A program made the translations under genes and the position numbers. A stretch of 64,000 nt of DNA. Origin: Pigmentibacter ruber (GTDB lineage: Bacteria > Bdellovibrionota_B > Oligoflexia > Silvanigrellales > Silvanigrellaceae). The notes under the pieces are model-generated. The model saw nothing but the letters and a program-made list of their open reading frames with translations, searched no databases and was not told the origin of the DNA. Shown here in pieces: positions 8,742 to 17,318 of the stretch (positions are counted from its first letter, which is position 1; every line of letters begins with the position of its first letter). Where the stretch lies: contig NZ_WSSC01000004.1 of NCBI RefSeq assembly GCF_009792895.1, positions 124,001 to 188,000 of the forward strand, read 5' to 3'.

Positions 8742-9674
8742 TTAATATTTCTTTTGGTACACCAAAGAACACCAATCTCCAAGGATATATTCATTTAAAA
8801 AATTAGTCTGAAATTGTTGCATAAAATTTTTAAAATCATGCATTTCAGAAACTAAAATTCCAGATAGAATAATTATAGCATCACTGCCCGCATGATCACA
8901 AATAGGCTGCATAATTGTTTGCAATGGTTTACTTTCAATATTTGCTATCACCATTTGAAAATCACTTTTCTCGATTTTTATTAAGTGATCAATTATAAAA
9001 TCTATATCAGTTACATTGTTTACTTTTGCATTTTCAGTTGCAATTTTTAAGCAGTCTGGATCTAAATCTGTACCTAAAACATATTCAGCTCCAAGCATTT
9101 TTGCGGCAATAGCTAATATTCCACTACCCGTACCTACATCAAGAACGTATTTAGGTATTGAAAAATTCAACATAGCTTTCAAGCATAGTTTAGTGGTTTC
9201 ATGCTGCCCTGTACCAAATGCCATTCCAGGATTAATGACTATTTTATGTTGTTGAGTAAATTGTTCTATTTTTTCCCATGGAGGTAATATTGCAATTTTA
9301 TCTTCTAAAAGGATAGGTTTAAATGAAGCTTTCCAGCTTTCACGCCAGTTTTGATCAGAAATGGGTTTAATTTGAAATGTATTTGAATCGAATGGAAACT
9401 GAATCGACTTAAATACATACTCCAAAGAGTTTTGGATAGATTGTAAGTACTCAAAATCTTCACTATAAATCAAAGCAGGAGTTTTTTCTGCAAGATCCGT
9501 GTAAAAATCAGGTTTAGGCATGTCTGGATTATATTCAGCTGGTATATCACAATCTATTGAACCGATGACAAAATCATCTATTCCTAACTGCTCCAATACT
9601 GAGGCAAGCATATCCTTGTTTTCTTCATCAATATAAATTGCTAATTCATAACATACAGGATTAGAATTATTCAT
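8742..9674 (-). CDS. prmA: Ribosomal protein L11 methyltransferase PrmA
   Basis: 310 residues. The signature NPGMAFGTGQHETTKLCL lies directly before the SAM motif I (VLDVGTGSGILAIAAKML). Next come 'GTDLDPDCLKIA' (SAM ribose contact) and 'VIANIESKPL' (the N-I/L-x-x motif IV of PrmA). PrmA trimethylates L11 on amino groups of lysines and the N-terminus. I chose the ATG at 9674, which follows a strong AGGAAGGA 5 nt upstream, rather than the longer frame opening at 9728. It heads a two-gene minus-strand unit with the DAO-type flavoenzyme. Confidence 0.92.
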   Translation of the reverse strand: MNNSNPVCYELAIYIDEENKDMLASVLEQLGIDDFVIGSIDCDIPAEYNPDMPKPDFYTDLAEKTPALIYSEDFEYLQSIQNSLEYVFKSIQFPFDSNTFQIKPISDQNWRESWKASFKPILLEDKIAILPPWEKIEQFTQQHKIVINPGMAFGTGQHETTKLCLKAMLNFSIPKYVLDVGTGSGILAIAAKMLGAEYVLGTDLDPDCLKIATENAKVNNVTDIDFIIDHLIKIEKSDFQMVIANIESKPLQTIMQPICDHAGSDAIIILSGILVSEMHDFKNFMQQFQTNFLNEYILGDWCSLVYQKKY

Positions 9675-9827
9675 TAAATTCCTTCCTTTCATAGTTTTCT
9701 TTGTTTTAAATCTTAAAACATTTACCAACTATGTCCGGATTTCTTTTTATAGTATAGAATCATAAGTTGGCAGTTTAAGAGCCTGTTGCAACAAACCAGC
9801 CATACCTTTTTTTATTGGAGAAAAAAA

Positions 9828-10817
9828 GTGTTTTCCCTTTTGCCCCCACTAAATAATCCTACTCAAAAAAAGAAGCAGGTGCTTAGAATAGTAATTGGTG
9901 GAGGAGCTTTAGGACTTTTTATGGCATATAGGATTCAGCAAGAATTTCCTGAGTCAGCTCTATATATTGCTTCAAAAACCATTCCTAATAAGCCTATTTT
10001 TATAGAAGATTTAAATAATCATTGTAATCACTTTCTTTTTAAAAGCTTTATTAATATTTTTGATTTAAAAAATTTAAAAAATAGCAACAACTATGAAACA
10101 ATAATTTTTTATATTTGCTTACCTCCTGAAGAAATAGATAAATCTAGAGAATATATAATCGAATTAGGAAATAAGTTTTGTTCTTTAAATGGAAGAAAAA
10201 TTGTAGTATTTTTAAATAATGGCCTTACTAATTACCAATACTTTGCAGAATACGAAAATAAATTTAATTCATTTTTTATAAGAAGTATAGTTATTTCAGG
10301 ATTTGTAAGAATAATAAATAAAAATAATATTTTGGTCAAAAACACTTCAGGAAAAAATATCTATTACGGTTACTACAATTCAAGGAAAAAAGTAAGTGTT
10401 AAAATTTTTCCCAAAAAATATTTTATATTCAAGTATAAAAAAAATATCTTTAATGTAGAGAAAGCAAAATTTATTACTAATTTTATTTTAGGTTTTTTCA
10501 TAAAAAACAAACTTCTTAAAAATAAAGAAATTTATAACCTTATATCTCCCATATTACTTGACGATATTTTTGTCAATTATAGTTATCTATTTCTTAAAAA
10601 TGAAATAAAACCTAAATTTATAAAAATTTATTTTGAACAAACTATAAAATTTACGGGAGAAAATATAAATAGCATTTCATATGCTTGGTATCATGGCAAT
10701 ACAAAACCAATTGAATATTTTCTTGCAAAATTGCAGGAATTATCTTATTTATCGAATAGCTCTAAGGTGAAAGTTTTTTTCGAAAAATTGATATCCCTTA
10801 ACAATTCATCTAACTAA
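9828..10817 (+). CDS. Ketopantoate-reductase-like NAD(P)-binding protein
   Basis: About 329 residues starting at GTG 9828, which follows GGAG (9817-9820) by 7 nt. A TTG at 9786 would add 14 residues but has no ribosome-binding site. The N-terminal LRIVIGGGALGLFMAYRI is a Rossmann dinucleotide site, and 'IVVFLNNGLTNYQYF' corresponds to the PanE/ApbA 'KNG' segment with Lys replaced by Asn. A variant of that catalytic residue suggests it may not be a true 2-dehydropantoate reductase. The C-terminal half is very Lys/Asn/Ile-rich and diverged. It is followed after 24 nt by the rhomboid gene. Confidence 0.55.
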   Translation: MFSLLPPLNNPTQKKKQVLRIVIGGGALGLFMAYRIQQEFPESALYIASKTIPNKPIFIEDLNNHCNHFLFKSFINIFDLKNLKNSNNYETIIFYICLPPEEIDKSREYIIELGNKFCSLNGRKIVVFLNNGLTNYQYFAEYENKFNSFFIRSIVISGFVRIINKNNILVKNTSGKNIYYGYYNSRKKVSVKIFPKKYFIFKYKKNIFNVEKAKFITNFILGFFIKNKLLKNKEIYNLISPILLDDIFVNYSYLFLKNEIKPKFIKIYFEQTIKFTGENINSISYAWYHGNTKPIEYFLAKLQELSYLSNSSKVKVFFEKLISLNNSSN

Positions 10818-10841
10818 TTTTTAGTTTCGGAAGTAAATTGT

Positions 10842-12181
10842 ATGACTAAACAGGAACGATTTAACTTTTTAGCAAGAAGCAATGCACCTGCAACAAAGTT
10901 TTTTATTTTTTTAAACATCAGCATATATTTTTTTACTAGCTATCAAAATACTTTTAATTTAGAAAAAATTGTTCAAGGACCTGGCTTAATTTCTCTTATA
11001 TCATTTGGAGCTAAAGAAAATGGTCTTATCGCCTTAGGCGAAATCCAGCGTTTTTTTTTCCAATTTTTCTTCATGTAAATTTAATTCACCTTGTAGTGAA
11101 TATGTTTGGTTTGTGGTCTGTTGGCAGAATTTTTGAATATATAGCAGGTTCTAAAAATTTAATTATTTTATATTTTGTAGCTGGTATTACAGGAAATATT
11201 TGTAGTTTTGCTTTTATACCAAGTACATCTGCTGGAGCATCGAGCAGTATATTTGGCATTTTGTTTTGTCTTTATGTTATCCAAAAGTACGAAGAAAAAA
11301 TTTCAGCTCAATTAAAACATCAAAGAACTGGAATGCAACTTGGGAACATTATTCTTGTTAATATAATATTGAATATTGGATTTGGAATATTTTCAACTAT
11401 ATTTGATTGGGCAGCTCATTTAGGCGGCTCAATAGCTGGAGTATTATTTGGTTTTGCCTTAACTACTAAGCACAATTGGAATTTGAAAATTATATTGTCT
11501 GAAAAAAGTAACTCTTTAATAAAAAAGAAATTTATTGATAACTATTATATTTATTTTATAGCAATTATACTAGTAAACTTTTTATTTCTACTTTCTTTTT
11601 TTAATATAAAAAATTATCAATTAATTTATGGAGAAGCGTTAAAAAATACTGCTAAAAATAATACTAATTATCTCAAATACAATGATTTAAAGCAATATGA
11701 ATTTATATTAGCAATTCAGAACAAAGAAACAAATCCAGAAAATATGCTTCTTGATGCGTTTTTACTTCATAGTAATAGTATCTTTTTTTCTGCTATTAAA
11801 ATTTATGAAGTTTTAATCTTAATGATTGAAAATAATTTTTACTCTCCAATGTTTAGCAATGCAGATAATAAAAAAATTATTACAAATGCATTGAGTTTGG
11901 CTAAAGAAAAAAAACCTCTGCCAAAAGAATTAACTGACAAAATTAGGAATACATCTAAAATTTCTACAGATATTTGTGCAAAACCCGCTGCACTTTTTAT
12001 GACCTTAGGTTACTTTGACATATCGGGTTCTTTATATGAGTGCGCATATGGATTAGATTTCACTGAAGATAATTTTGCAATAAAATCTTTAGAGTCTTTT
12101 TATTTAGCTAGCAATACAAAAAAAATGAACGAAGTACTTTCTTTGATAGTTCATTTAGAGGAAAAAGCAAAGCAGAAGTAA
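10842..12181 (+). CDS. Rhomboid intramembrane serine protease, split by a frameshift
   Basis: Two open frames together make one rhomboid protein of about 446 residues. The first (10842-11078) covers the N-terminus and membrane segment 1, then hits TAA soon after a run of nine T (11051-11059). Read in the -1 frame from that run, the sequence continues PIFLHVNLIHLVVNMFG, the exact HxxxHxxxN block of rhomboid loop 1/TM2, into the second frame. That frame carries the nucleophile in SAGASSSIFG and the catalytic His in AAHLGGSIAG. So catalysis needs the join. A C-terminal extension of about 200 residues follows the six-TM core. Causes could be a miscounted T-run, polymerase slippage or -1 recoding at T-TTT-TTT. 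A true pseudogene is also possible, although the second half is intact. Confidence 0.8.
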
Positions 12182-12204
12182 ATTTTTACTTCTGCTTTGC
12201 TTTT
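12167..12204 (+). terminator. Bidirectional rho-independent terminator after the rhomboid gene
   Basis: A perfect 16-bp inverted repeat (12167-12182 and 12185-12200) overlaps the rhomboid stop codon and is followed by TTTT. The AAAAA before it gives a T-run for the opposite strand, so it can also end the hpf transcript arriving from 12236. Confidence 0.8.
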
Positions 12205-12235
12205 AAACTTCATAATCTGAATTTGTTAAGTTATT

Positions 12236-12565
12236 TTATTCCTCAGCATAAATGTTTTGAGAAAATTTAGTTGCTTTATGGTTTTGCTTTTTTTCATGAC
12301 TCTTCTTCATTTGTTCTAATGCTTTTTTTGCACATTGATGAATACTATTGTACATATCAGATGATTTTACTGTTACATTACCATTAAAACTACCATCTGA
12401 CCAAATTAAATGGGAAATTTGCTCTTCTCTTTGGATTGATAAGGTCCATTTAGTTGTAATATTATTTAAAGCAATAGGATACAATTTATCTTTTGTTTCT
12501 GCTTCACAAGCATCTTTTAATGCATTAGTTAATTCAAAACCATCCGCTGCAACTTGAATTGGCAT
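12236..12565 (-). CDS. hpf: Ribosome hibernation promoting factor-like protein (HPF/RaiA family)
   Basis: 109 residues from the ATG at 12565, which follows AAAGGAG. An upstream in-frame start at 12583 lacks support. The N-terminus MPIQVAADGFELTNALKDA matches the S30AE fold start ('...G..f..t.al...'). The C-terminal part 'DMYNSIHQCAKKALEQMKK' matches the family's 'DmY.aId....kle.Q..k' helix. The length is that of a short HPF, without the C-terminal dimerisation domain. Such proteins bind 30S subunits in stationary phase and help form or prevent 100S ribosomes. It lies beside a tandem UspA gene, which fits a stress-survival locus. Confidence 0.75.
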   Translation of the reverse strand: MPIQVAADGFELTNALKDACEAETKDKLYPIALNNITTKWTLSIQREEQISHLIWSDGSFNGNVTVKSSDMYNSIHQCAKKALEQMKKSHEKKQNHKATKFSQNIYAEE

Positions 12566-12623
12566 AAGTACTCCTTTATTCAACGAAGTCTAGCTGGAGA
12601 CTAACATAAATTGTATTTTAATG

Positions 12624-13625
12624 CTACTGTTTTTCAATAAAATGGGTGGGTATTTTTTGAGCAATTAATAATGGAATTTGACAAGCTTCCTCAATTGCTG
12701 CTGTCTTACTCCCTAAAAAAAATCTTTTCAAAGCACTACCAGCACTTGCCCCTATGACAAGCAGATTTCGATCAGAATTTTTACTAATGTAATTCAATAT
12801 TTCATCTCCAACCCGACCAAAATCCATATAAGTTACAATATTACTATTTTTAATTTCTTGCTTAACTCTTTCATAGACAGTATTTAACTGAATTTGTTTT
12901 TGCTTTTTTATTTCTTCAATAGTTTCTTTTTGTACTTGTGAAGGGACATAATCTATTGGAAAAATATGTGATACATTTAAATCAAAATGCAAATTTAATG
13001 TATCAATAATATGTAAAATTGTTAAATCTGTTTTAAGTTTTCCAGTTATTTCAGTAGCATATTTTTCTGCTAATAAACTATCTTCAGTTAATGAACTTGC
13101 AAAAGTAATTATTTTAGGCATCCAATTAATCCAATCTTCACTCTCAGGAACAAGCAAAGTTGAAATATGGCATTCGTCACAAATTTCTATTGCAGGTGAA
13201 CCAAATAAAATTCTTTCCCAAAAATTATATTGCTGCTTGACAACAATCACTAAGTCATAATTATAATGTTTCTCTTCAACAGCATCGATTGTCGCTGTTA
13301 CTTCATTATCTAGCTTAATTTCAAAAAGAATATTTTCAGGAAGACTTAAATTAAATATTTTACTTAAGTTTTTAAAATGATCGATAGTTTCAAGCTTTTT
13401 TTGTTCTATAAATCTTATATAATCTTCAGTATGTGGATACTCAGGCTGTGGTTGAATTACATTCTCATCAAAATAATTATTTGGAACATGAGCATAATAC
13501 TCTCCACAACTAAGAATAGTTAATTCAGCTTGAAATACATTAGCAAATCTTAATGCAATAACTTCTGCATTTTTTGATTCATCAGATAGATCAGTGACAC
13601 ATAATATTTTTTTTATCAATTGCAT
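12624..13625 (-). CDS. Tandem-domain universal stress protein (UspA x2)
   Basis: 333 residues made of two UspA domains. Domain 1 (about 1-160) starts IKKILCVTDLSDESKNAEV and ends 'ISTLLVPE'. Domain 2 (about 165-330) ends 'LLVIGASAGSALKRFFLGS' then 'CQIPLLIA', which is the G-x2-G-x9-GS nucleotide-binding signature. Domain 1 has 'WERILFGSPAIEI' in that place and lacks the glycines, so only the second domain is expected to bind ATP. Usp proteins are cytoplasmic stress proteins. It lies 58 nt upstream of hpf on the same strand. Confidence 0.85.
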   Translation of the reverse strand: MQLIKKILCVTDLSDESKNAEVIALRFANVFQAELTILSCGEYYAHVPNNYFDENVIQPQPEYPHTEDYIRFIEQKKLETIDHFKNLSKIFNLSLPENILFEIKLDNEVTATIDAVEEKHYNYDLVIVVKQQYNFWERILFGSPAIEICDECHISTLLVPESEDWINWMPKIITFASSLTEDSLLAEKYATEITGKLKTDLTILHIIDTLNLHFDLNVSHIFPIDYVPSQVQKETIEEIKKQKQIQLNTVYERVKQEIKNSNIVTYMDFGRVGDEILNYISKNSDRNLLVIGASAGSALKRFFLGSKTAAIEEACQIPLLIAQKIPTHFIEKQ

Positions 13626-13664
13626 GAAATAATCCCCTTTGTAATTTCAGATATTTCATTTTCA

Positions 13665-14354
13665 TTAAAATTTTAATTTATTTGCTTCATTAACTCTACC
13701 ACTAGCTAACAATATTTTCATAAGCATATTTTTAGCTCCAATATCGTTTTTATTCTGCGCAAGAAGAAATTTTACAGCGAGTTCTGAAAATTTATATTCT
13801 TTTAATTCATAGTATATATTAGCTAAAGCCATAATATTTTCTCTTTTTCGGGTTACTCTTGCAAATGCAGGTAGAGCTATTGCCAATGCTTTCTCAGGTT
13901 CTTTGTTGGTAAGTAATGATTCAATAGCAGCCACTAGAATACCCGTTTCTTGATATTGATAGCTTTTTAAATATGAATTTCTAATTCGTTGCTCTAAAAA
14001 AGATTCATTCAGTGGCTTGGGTACATAATCTGCATATTTTGCTTCCTTAAGAAGTTTTAAATCAAGATTATCATTAACTTCACAGACTGCTATGCAGGGA
14101 GGAGGAACTTTAAACCTGTATCCTGCATTGATAAACCTAGATGGAAAAAAGTGGTAATGCTCAAAAATTGTGACATCTTCTAATACAAAATGAATTAATT
14201 CCCTTTTTTTATATATAATATCAATAGCTTCAGCGACATTTCGGACTCTAATAATTTCTCGAGCTCCACACCTTTTTAAGGCACCTGCCATAATTTGTGC
14301 TAAATTTTCTTCGCTAGTGATATATAATGCTCGTTTAAGAAAATCTGTTTGCAC
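13665..14354 (-). CDS. Receiver-like domain with TPR tail
   Basis: 229 residues. Residues 1-125 look like a CheY fold: 'RALYITSEENLAQIMAGAL' as beta1-alpha1, 'HFVLEDVTIF' holding a possible phospho-Asp near residue 60, and 'YADYVPKPLNES' with the conserved Lys-Pro. The acidic pair at beta1 is missing, so it may not be phosphorylated normally. Residues 135-229 form TPR-like helical repeats ('ALANIYYELKEYKFSELAVKFLL'). This arrangement is common in deltaproteobacterial and Bdellovibrio-like signalling proteins. It starts 96 nt before the promoter of rpsP, on the opposite strand. Confidence 0.65.
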   Translation of the reverse strand: MQTDFLKRALYITSEENLAQIMAGALKRCGAREIIRVRNVAEAIDIIYKKRELIHFVLEDVTIFEHYHFFPSRFINAGYRFKVPPPCIAVCEVNDNLDLKLLKEAKYADYVPKPLNESFLEQRIRNSYLKSYQYQETGILVAAIESLLTNKEPEKALAIALPAFARVTRKRENIMALANIYYELKEYKFSELAVKFLLAQNKNDIGAKNMLMKILLASGRVNEANKLKF

Positions 14355-14450
14355 ATTGAACTCCTTAAATTTATGAAATTATACCAAAAAGCAGAATTTC
14401 TTCTAGTTATAACTCCTATCCCTCATTTCTGTAGATATCCTTATATTTTC

Positions 14451-14479
14451 TTGACAATTCTTGCAGAAGGGTCTATCAG
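14451..14479 (+). promoter_or_regulatory. Probable sigma-70 promoter of rpsP
   Basis: TTGACA at 14451-14456 (perfect -35) is separated by 17 nt from TATCAG at 14474-14479 (-10, 4 of 6). Transcription would begin near 14486 and leave an untranslated leader of about 148 nt before the rpsP start. Confidence 0.55.
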
Positions 14480-14485
14480 AGGCAA

Positions 14486-14633
14486 TTACGTTGTCGTCTG
14501 AACCTAGCTTCATACGATTATTCACTCGCAACGCACCCTGTGCTTGGTTGAGTTTAAGGCAATTACGCTTTAAACATGACACCCTGGCAGCAAGTGCCTC
14601 AATACATGGCAAAAGTCATTCAAGGAGTAAATC
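14486..14633 (+). promoter_or_regulatory. Long, relatively GC-rich leader of rpsP
   Basis: This leader is visibly less AT-rich than its surroundings. GGCAATTACG occurs at 14481-14490 and again near 14560, one copy at each end of the upstream part. The GGCA-GCAAG-TGCC hairpin occurs close to the AAGGAG before the start codon. Open frames in this interval look like shadows. It may be a structured regulatory leader (ribosomal protein autoregulation) or a small RNA. I do not recognise a known family. Confidence 0.4.
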
Positions 14634-14897
14634 ATGGCTCTTAAATTTAGATTACAAAGATTAGGCAACAAAGGCCGTCCTTTTTACCACGTGGTAGTTA
14701 CTGACTCTCGTAATGCGCGTAATGGCCGTTTTATTGAGCGAGTAGGCTACTATAACCCTATGACAGCACAATCTGAAGTAGAACTCAAAACTGACAGATT
14801 AGTTCACTGGTATGGTGTAGGTTGTCGTCCGACTGATAGCGTTGCAAATCTTCTTAAAATCAAAAAAGTAGATCTTGCTGCTCTTACTAAAAGATAA
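14634..14897 (+). CDS. rpsP: 30S ribosomal protein S16
   Basis: 87 residues with the bS16 start [21 protein letters not shown] and the conserved '[19 protein letters not shown]'. The ATG follows AAGGAGTAAATC. It binds 16S rRNA in the 30S body. The usual operon partners (rimM, trmD, rplS) are absent, and a terminator follows at 14942. The gene is therefore transcribed essentially alone from the promoter at 14451, with rpsT next. Confidence 0.97.
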   Translation: MALKFRLQRLGNKGRPFYHVVVTDSRNARNGRFIERVGYYNPMTAQSEVELKTDRLVHWYGVGCRPTDSVANLLKIKKVDLAALTKR

Positions 14898-14908
14898 TTG
14901 TTTAATCT

Positions 14909-14931
14909 ACTAGGTATCCAATGCACCTAGT
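14909..14931 (+). other. 7-bp inverted repeat behind rpsP
   Basis: ACTAGGT (14909-14915) and ACCTAGT (14925-14931) form a perfect stem with a 9-nt loop, 11 nt after the rpsP stop and before the terminator. There is no T-run, so it is probably an mRNA 3'-end stabiliser or processing hairpin rather than a terminator. Confidence 0.4.
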
Positions 14932-14941
14932 GAGTGTTTCT

Positions 14942-14989
14942 GGTGTTATATTGGTTCAGCCAAGTATGTGTAATAACACCTTTTTTTTT
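14942..14989 (+). terminator. Rho-independent terminator between rpsP and rpsT
   Basis: GGTGTTAT (14942-14949) pairs with ATAACACC (14973-14980), directly followed by nine T (14981-14989). The loop contains a second small stem, TTGG/CCAA, giving a two-tier hairpin. Confidence 0.85.
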
Positions 14990-15024
14990 CGCAGCACATA
15001 CTTATTTATTTTTTGGAGTCCATC

Positions 15025-15297
15025 ATGGCAAATCACGTATCTTCCGAAAAACGCGCACGTCAAACTGAAGTCCGCCGTCTCCGCAACCGTGCTAATATGA
15101 GCACTATGAAAACTGCGGTAAAAAAAGTTCTTGAAGCTGTACAAGCAAAAGACTTTTCTCAGATTGATGCATTATTACGCAACGCTCAATCAGCAATTGC
15201 TAAAACTCGTCAAAAAGGCACTATTCATAAGAATAATATGGCTCGTCGTATCAGCCGTTTAAATTCTTTTGTTAATAAAGCAAGAAATTCGAAATAA
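15025..15297 (+). CDS. rpsT: 30S ribosomal protein S20
   Basis: 90 residues, highly basic and helical, beginning MANHVSSEKRARQTEVRRLR. It carries the bS20 hallmarks 'KTAVKKVLEAVQAKD' and 'KGTIHKNNMARRISRLN'. The ATG at 15025 follows GGAG by 6 nt. A TTG at 15013 would add four residues (MESI) that read through the Shine-Dalgarno region, so I rejected it. It binds 16S rRNA in the lower 30S body. It sits between two strong terminators, so it is a monocistronic unit. Confidence 0.97.
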   Translation: MANHVSSEKRARQTEVRRLRNRANMSTMKTAVKKVLEAVQAKDFSQIDALLRNAQSAIAKTRQKGTIHKNNMARRISRLNSFVNKARNSK

Positions 15298-15315
15298 TTT
15301 CTTCCGCGAAAAAAA

Positions 15316-15345
15316 GGCTAGCTTTCTGTAAAGCTAGCCTTTTTT
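15316..15345 (+). terminator. Rho-independent terminator of rpsT
   Basis: A perfect 10-bp stem, GGCTAGCTTT (15316-15325) with AAAGCTAGCC (15330-15339), has a CTGT loop and is followed by six T. This is the cleanest terminator in the window. Confidence 0.95.
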
Positions 15346-15512
15346 ATTTCCAAAACTTCAATTAAATTATCTCAAGAATTTTTTTTAATTAATACTGGCT
15401 ATATTCCAAAGTAACAATTCCTATTTAAAACAACTTAATTTAAATGTATTTTGTAAAAATTAATTGTTTGATATAATTAAAAAACTAATGACAGCAAATA
15501 AGGAAATTCTAA

Positions 15513-16268
15513 ATGCTATTTAAGTGCTTTCTTGCTTTCTATTGCCTTATTTACTTGCCTGTATTTTCTCAAAGCAATAAGATTATCTTATTAGCTGAAA
15601 CTATGGAACCATTTATTATTGAAAAAAACGATAAATTAACTGGACCTTTTATTGAAGCATTTCAAATAATAGCAAATGAACACGATATAGAATTTGAGTT
15701 TCAAAAAACACCTACACGCAGAGGTCTTAAAGATATTGAAAAAACGCCAAATCATTGTGTATTTTCTGCCAATTATTCACCAGAAACTTCGGAAATTCTT
15801 TTGTATGTCAGTAAACTAGCTCAATTAAAGATATGGGCATATAGCGCAAAAAAAAGTAACATAAATTTAAAAAGTATTCAAAATTTAAAAAAATATAAAG
15901 TTGGAGTGATAGATATAGCTGAGGTTAAAGACATTTTATCCTTGAATGGAATACAATACTCTTTAATATTTAAGTCTGATTCAGCAATAAAAATGTTACT
16001 TTCAAATAGATTTGATATTTTAATAAGCGACATTAATTTAGATCTTTTAAACAAAGAAGATACAAAAAAAATTAAACCTAATTTAGAAATTTTTAAAGTG
16101 GAAAAATGGTTAATTTGTAACAATAATTTAAAGCAACAATTAGTAAAAAAATTGCGTGAAGCACTATCCGAAGCATTATTTTCAAGTAAAACAAAAGAAA
16201 TTTGGCAAAAATATAATATGATAAAATTCTATAATACAAATCGTATCGAGTTTAATCTTTTAAAATAA
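15513..16268 (+). CDS. Periplasmic solute-binding protein, family 3 type
   Basis: 251 residues. A Sec signal peptide (LFKCFLAFYCLIYLPVFSQS) is followed by 'NKIILLAETMEPFII' and 'LTGPFIEAFQIIANEH', the start of the SBP_bac_3 (amino-acid-binding/MltF-like) fold. 'KYKVGVIDIAEVKDIL' opens the second lobe and 'NRFDILISDINL' the return. No permease genes are adjacent, so transport partners are elsewhere or it serves as a sensor input. Its C-terminus overlaps the opposing RbsB-like gene by 17 nt. Confidence 0.75.
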   Translation: MLFKCFLAFYCLIYLPVFSQSNKIILLAETMEPFIIEKNDKLTGPFIEAFQIIANEHDIEFEFQKTPTRRGLKDIEKTPNHCVFSANYSPETSEILLYVSKLAQLKIWAYSAKKSNINLKSIQNLKKYKVGVIDIAEVKDILSLNGIQYSLIFKSDSAIKMLLSNRFDILISDINLDLLNKEDTKKIKPNLEIFKVEKWLICNNNLKQQLVKKLREALSEALFSSKTKEIWQKYNMIKFYNTNRIEFNLLK

Positions 16269-17187
16269 CACCTGTTTTAGTTTTTAATACATTTGGTAAA
16301 TCACTTTGTTTCATCTTTTTATTCACAGCTTCAACAGCTAAGTCTATACTAGTTGTAGCTTGTAAAGCCGGAAATTGATCTACAGTTGCAAACAATTCCT
16401 TTGTTTTGAAATATTGTTTTATACTTGGAATATTGTCATATCCAACAACAAAAACCTTATCTTTAAAATTCAATTTTTCAATTGCTTTAATTGCTCCAAT
16501 TGCCATTGTATCGTTTCCGCAGAGTATAGCTTTTAAATTATCTATTTCTTTTAAAAATTGAGTTGTAACTTCATACGCCTTAGCTTCTTCCCAATCAGCT
16601 GACTTTACTTGTGCCACAGTTACTTGAGCTTCACGCATAGCTTCTCTAAAACCTTCACTTCTTGATTTTGCATTTACAGATGATGATAAGCCCTCAATAA
16701 TTGCAACTTTATCCCCATTTTTTAATTTTTCTTGGGCAAGTACAGCTCCAGCTTCCTTTGCTCCATTAAAATTACTTGGCCCAACAAATGGAATATTTAT
16801 TTTATATTTTGCTAATTCTCTATCATCAATTTTATTATCCATATTAATAACTATTATATTTTGATTAAGGAGTTTTAAAACTGTGGGCACTACTTTAGAA
16901 GAATCAACGGGAGCTATTACTAAGGCATCTATTTTTGCTTTAACAAGTTCATTAATAATTTTTAGTTGTCCTTCATGGTCAGTTTCCGTTTGAACTCCTT
17001 TAAAAATAACTTCTACTTTATCCGAGTGAATTGTTTTGTATTGCTCAATACCATTGCGCATTTCTTTAAAAAATTCATTATTTAAAGATTTAACTACAAC
17101 TGCAATTTTTGGTTTTTTGGCATAGGATGATATACTAAAGAATATAATACTAAGAATATAAAAAGTTTTTTTAATTTTCGCCAACAT
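16252..17187 (-). CDS. RbsB-like sugar-binding periplasmic protein
   Basis: 311 residues. A signal peptide (IKKTFYILSIIFFSISSYA) precedes a type I periplasmic fold (Peripla_BP_4). Recognisable pieces are 'KIAVVVKSLNNEFFKEMRNGIEQ', cut here as the N-lobe start, 'DALVIAPVDSSKV' (sugar-contact loop), 'KVAIIEGLSSSVNAKSR' and 'AILCGNDTMAIGAIKAIE'. These match ribose/galactose-type binding proteins. No ABC transporter genes adjoin it. The convergent 17-nt overlap with the family 3 binding protein means both stop codons lie in each other's coding region. Confidence 0.82.
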   Translation of the reverse strand: MLAKIKKTFYILSIIFFSISSYAKKPKIAVVVKSLNNEFFKEMRNGIEQYKTIHSDKVEVIFKGVQTETDHEGQLKIINELVKAKIDALVIAPVDSSKVVPTVLKLLNQNIIVINMDNKIDDRELAKYKINIPFVGPSNFNGAKEAGAVLAQEKLKNGDKVAIIEGLSSSVNAKSRSEGFREAMREAQVTVAQVKSADWEEAKAYEVTTQFLKEIDNLKAILCGNDTMAIGAIKAIEKLNFKDKVFVVGYDNIPSIKQYFKTKELFATVDQFPALQATTSIDLAVEAVNKKMKQSDLPNVLKTKTGVILKD

Positions 17188-17279
17188 TCCTTTTAACTCC
17201 TCCCATTTTATAAATAGATTTTATTCTAATTTAAATTAAGAAAGTTTAAAAGAATTTAACAGTGATGATCTTGACAAAC

Positions 17280-17312
17280 AAAAAAAACAAAGTTTAGTAA
17301 ATACTAAACTTT
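17280..17312 (-). terminator. Rho-independent terminator of the DJ-1/PfpI gene
   Basis: A perfect 12-bp stem, 17287-17298 with 17301-17312, is followed on the minus strand by seven T (17286-17280). It lies 6 nt past the stop codon of the gene at 17319. Confidence 0.85.
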
Positions 17313-17318
17313 GTTTAC

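Noticed and set aside
14461-14633. SRP RNA, tmRNA or 6S RNA in the rpsP leader
   Set aside because: I looked for the conserved SRP tetraloop region and tmRNA ends and found none.
14403-14664. Two overlapping open frames in the rpsP leader
   Set aside because: Compositional shadows of a less AT-rich leader. Neither has a Shine-Dalgarno or a family match.
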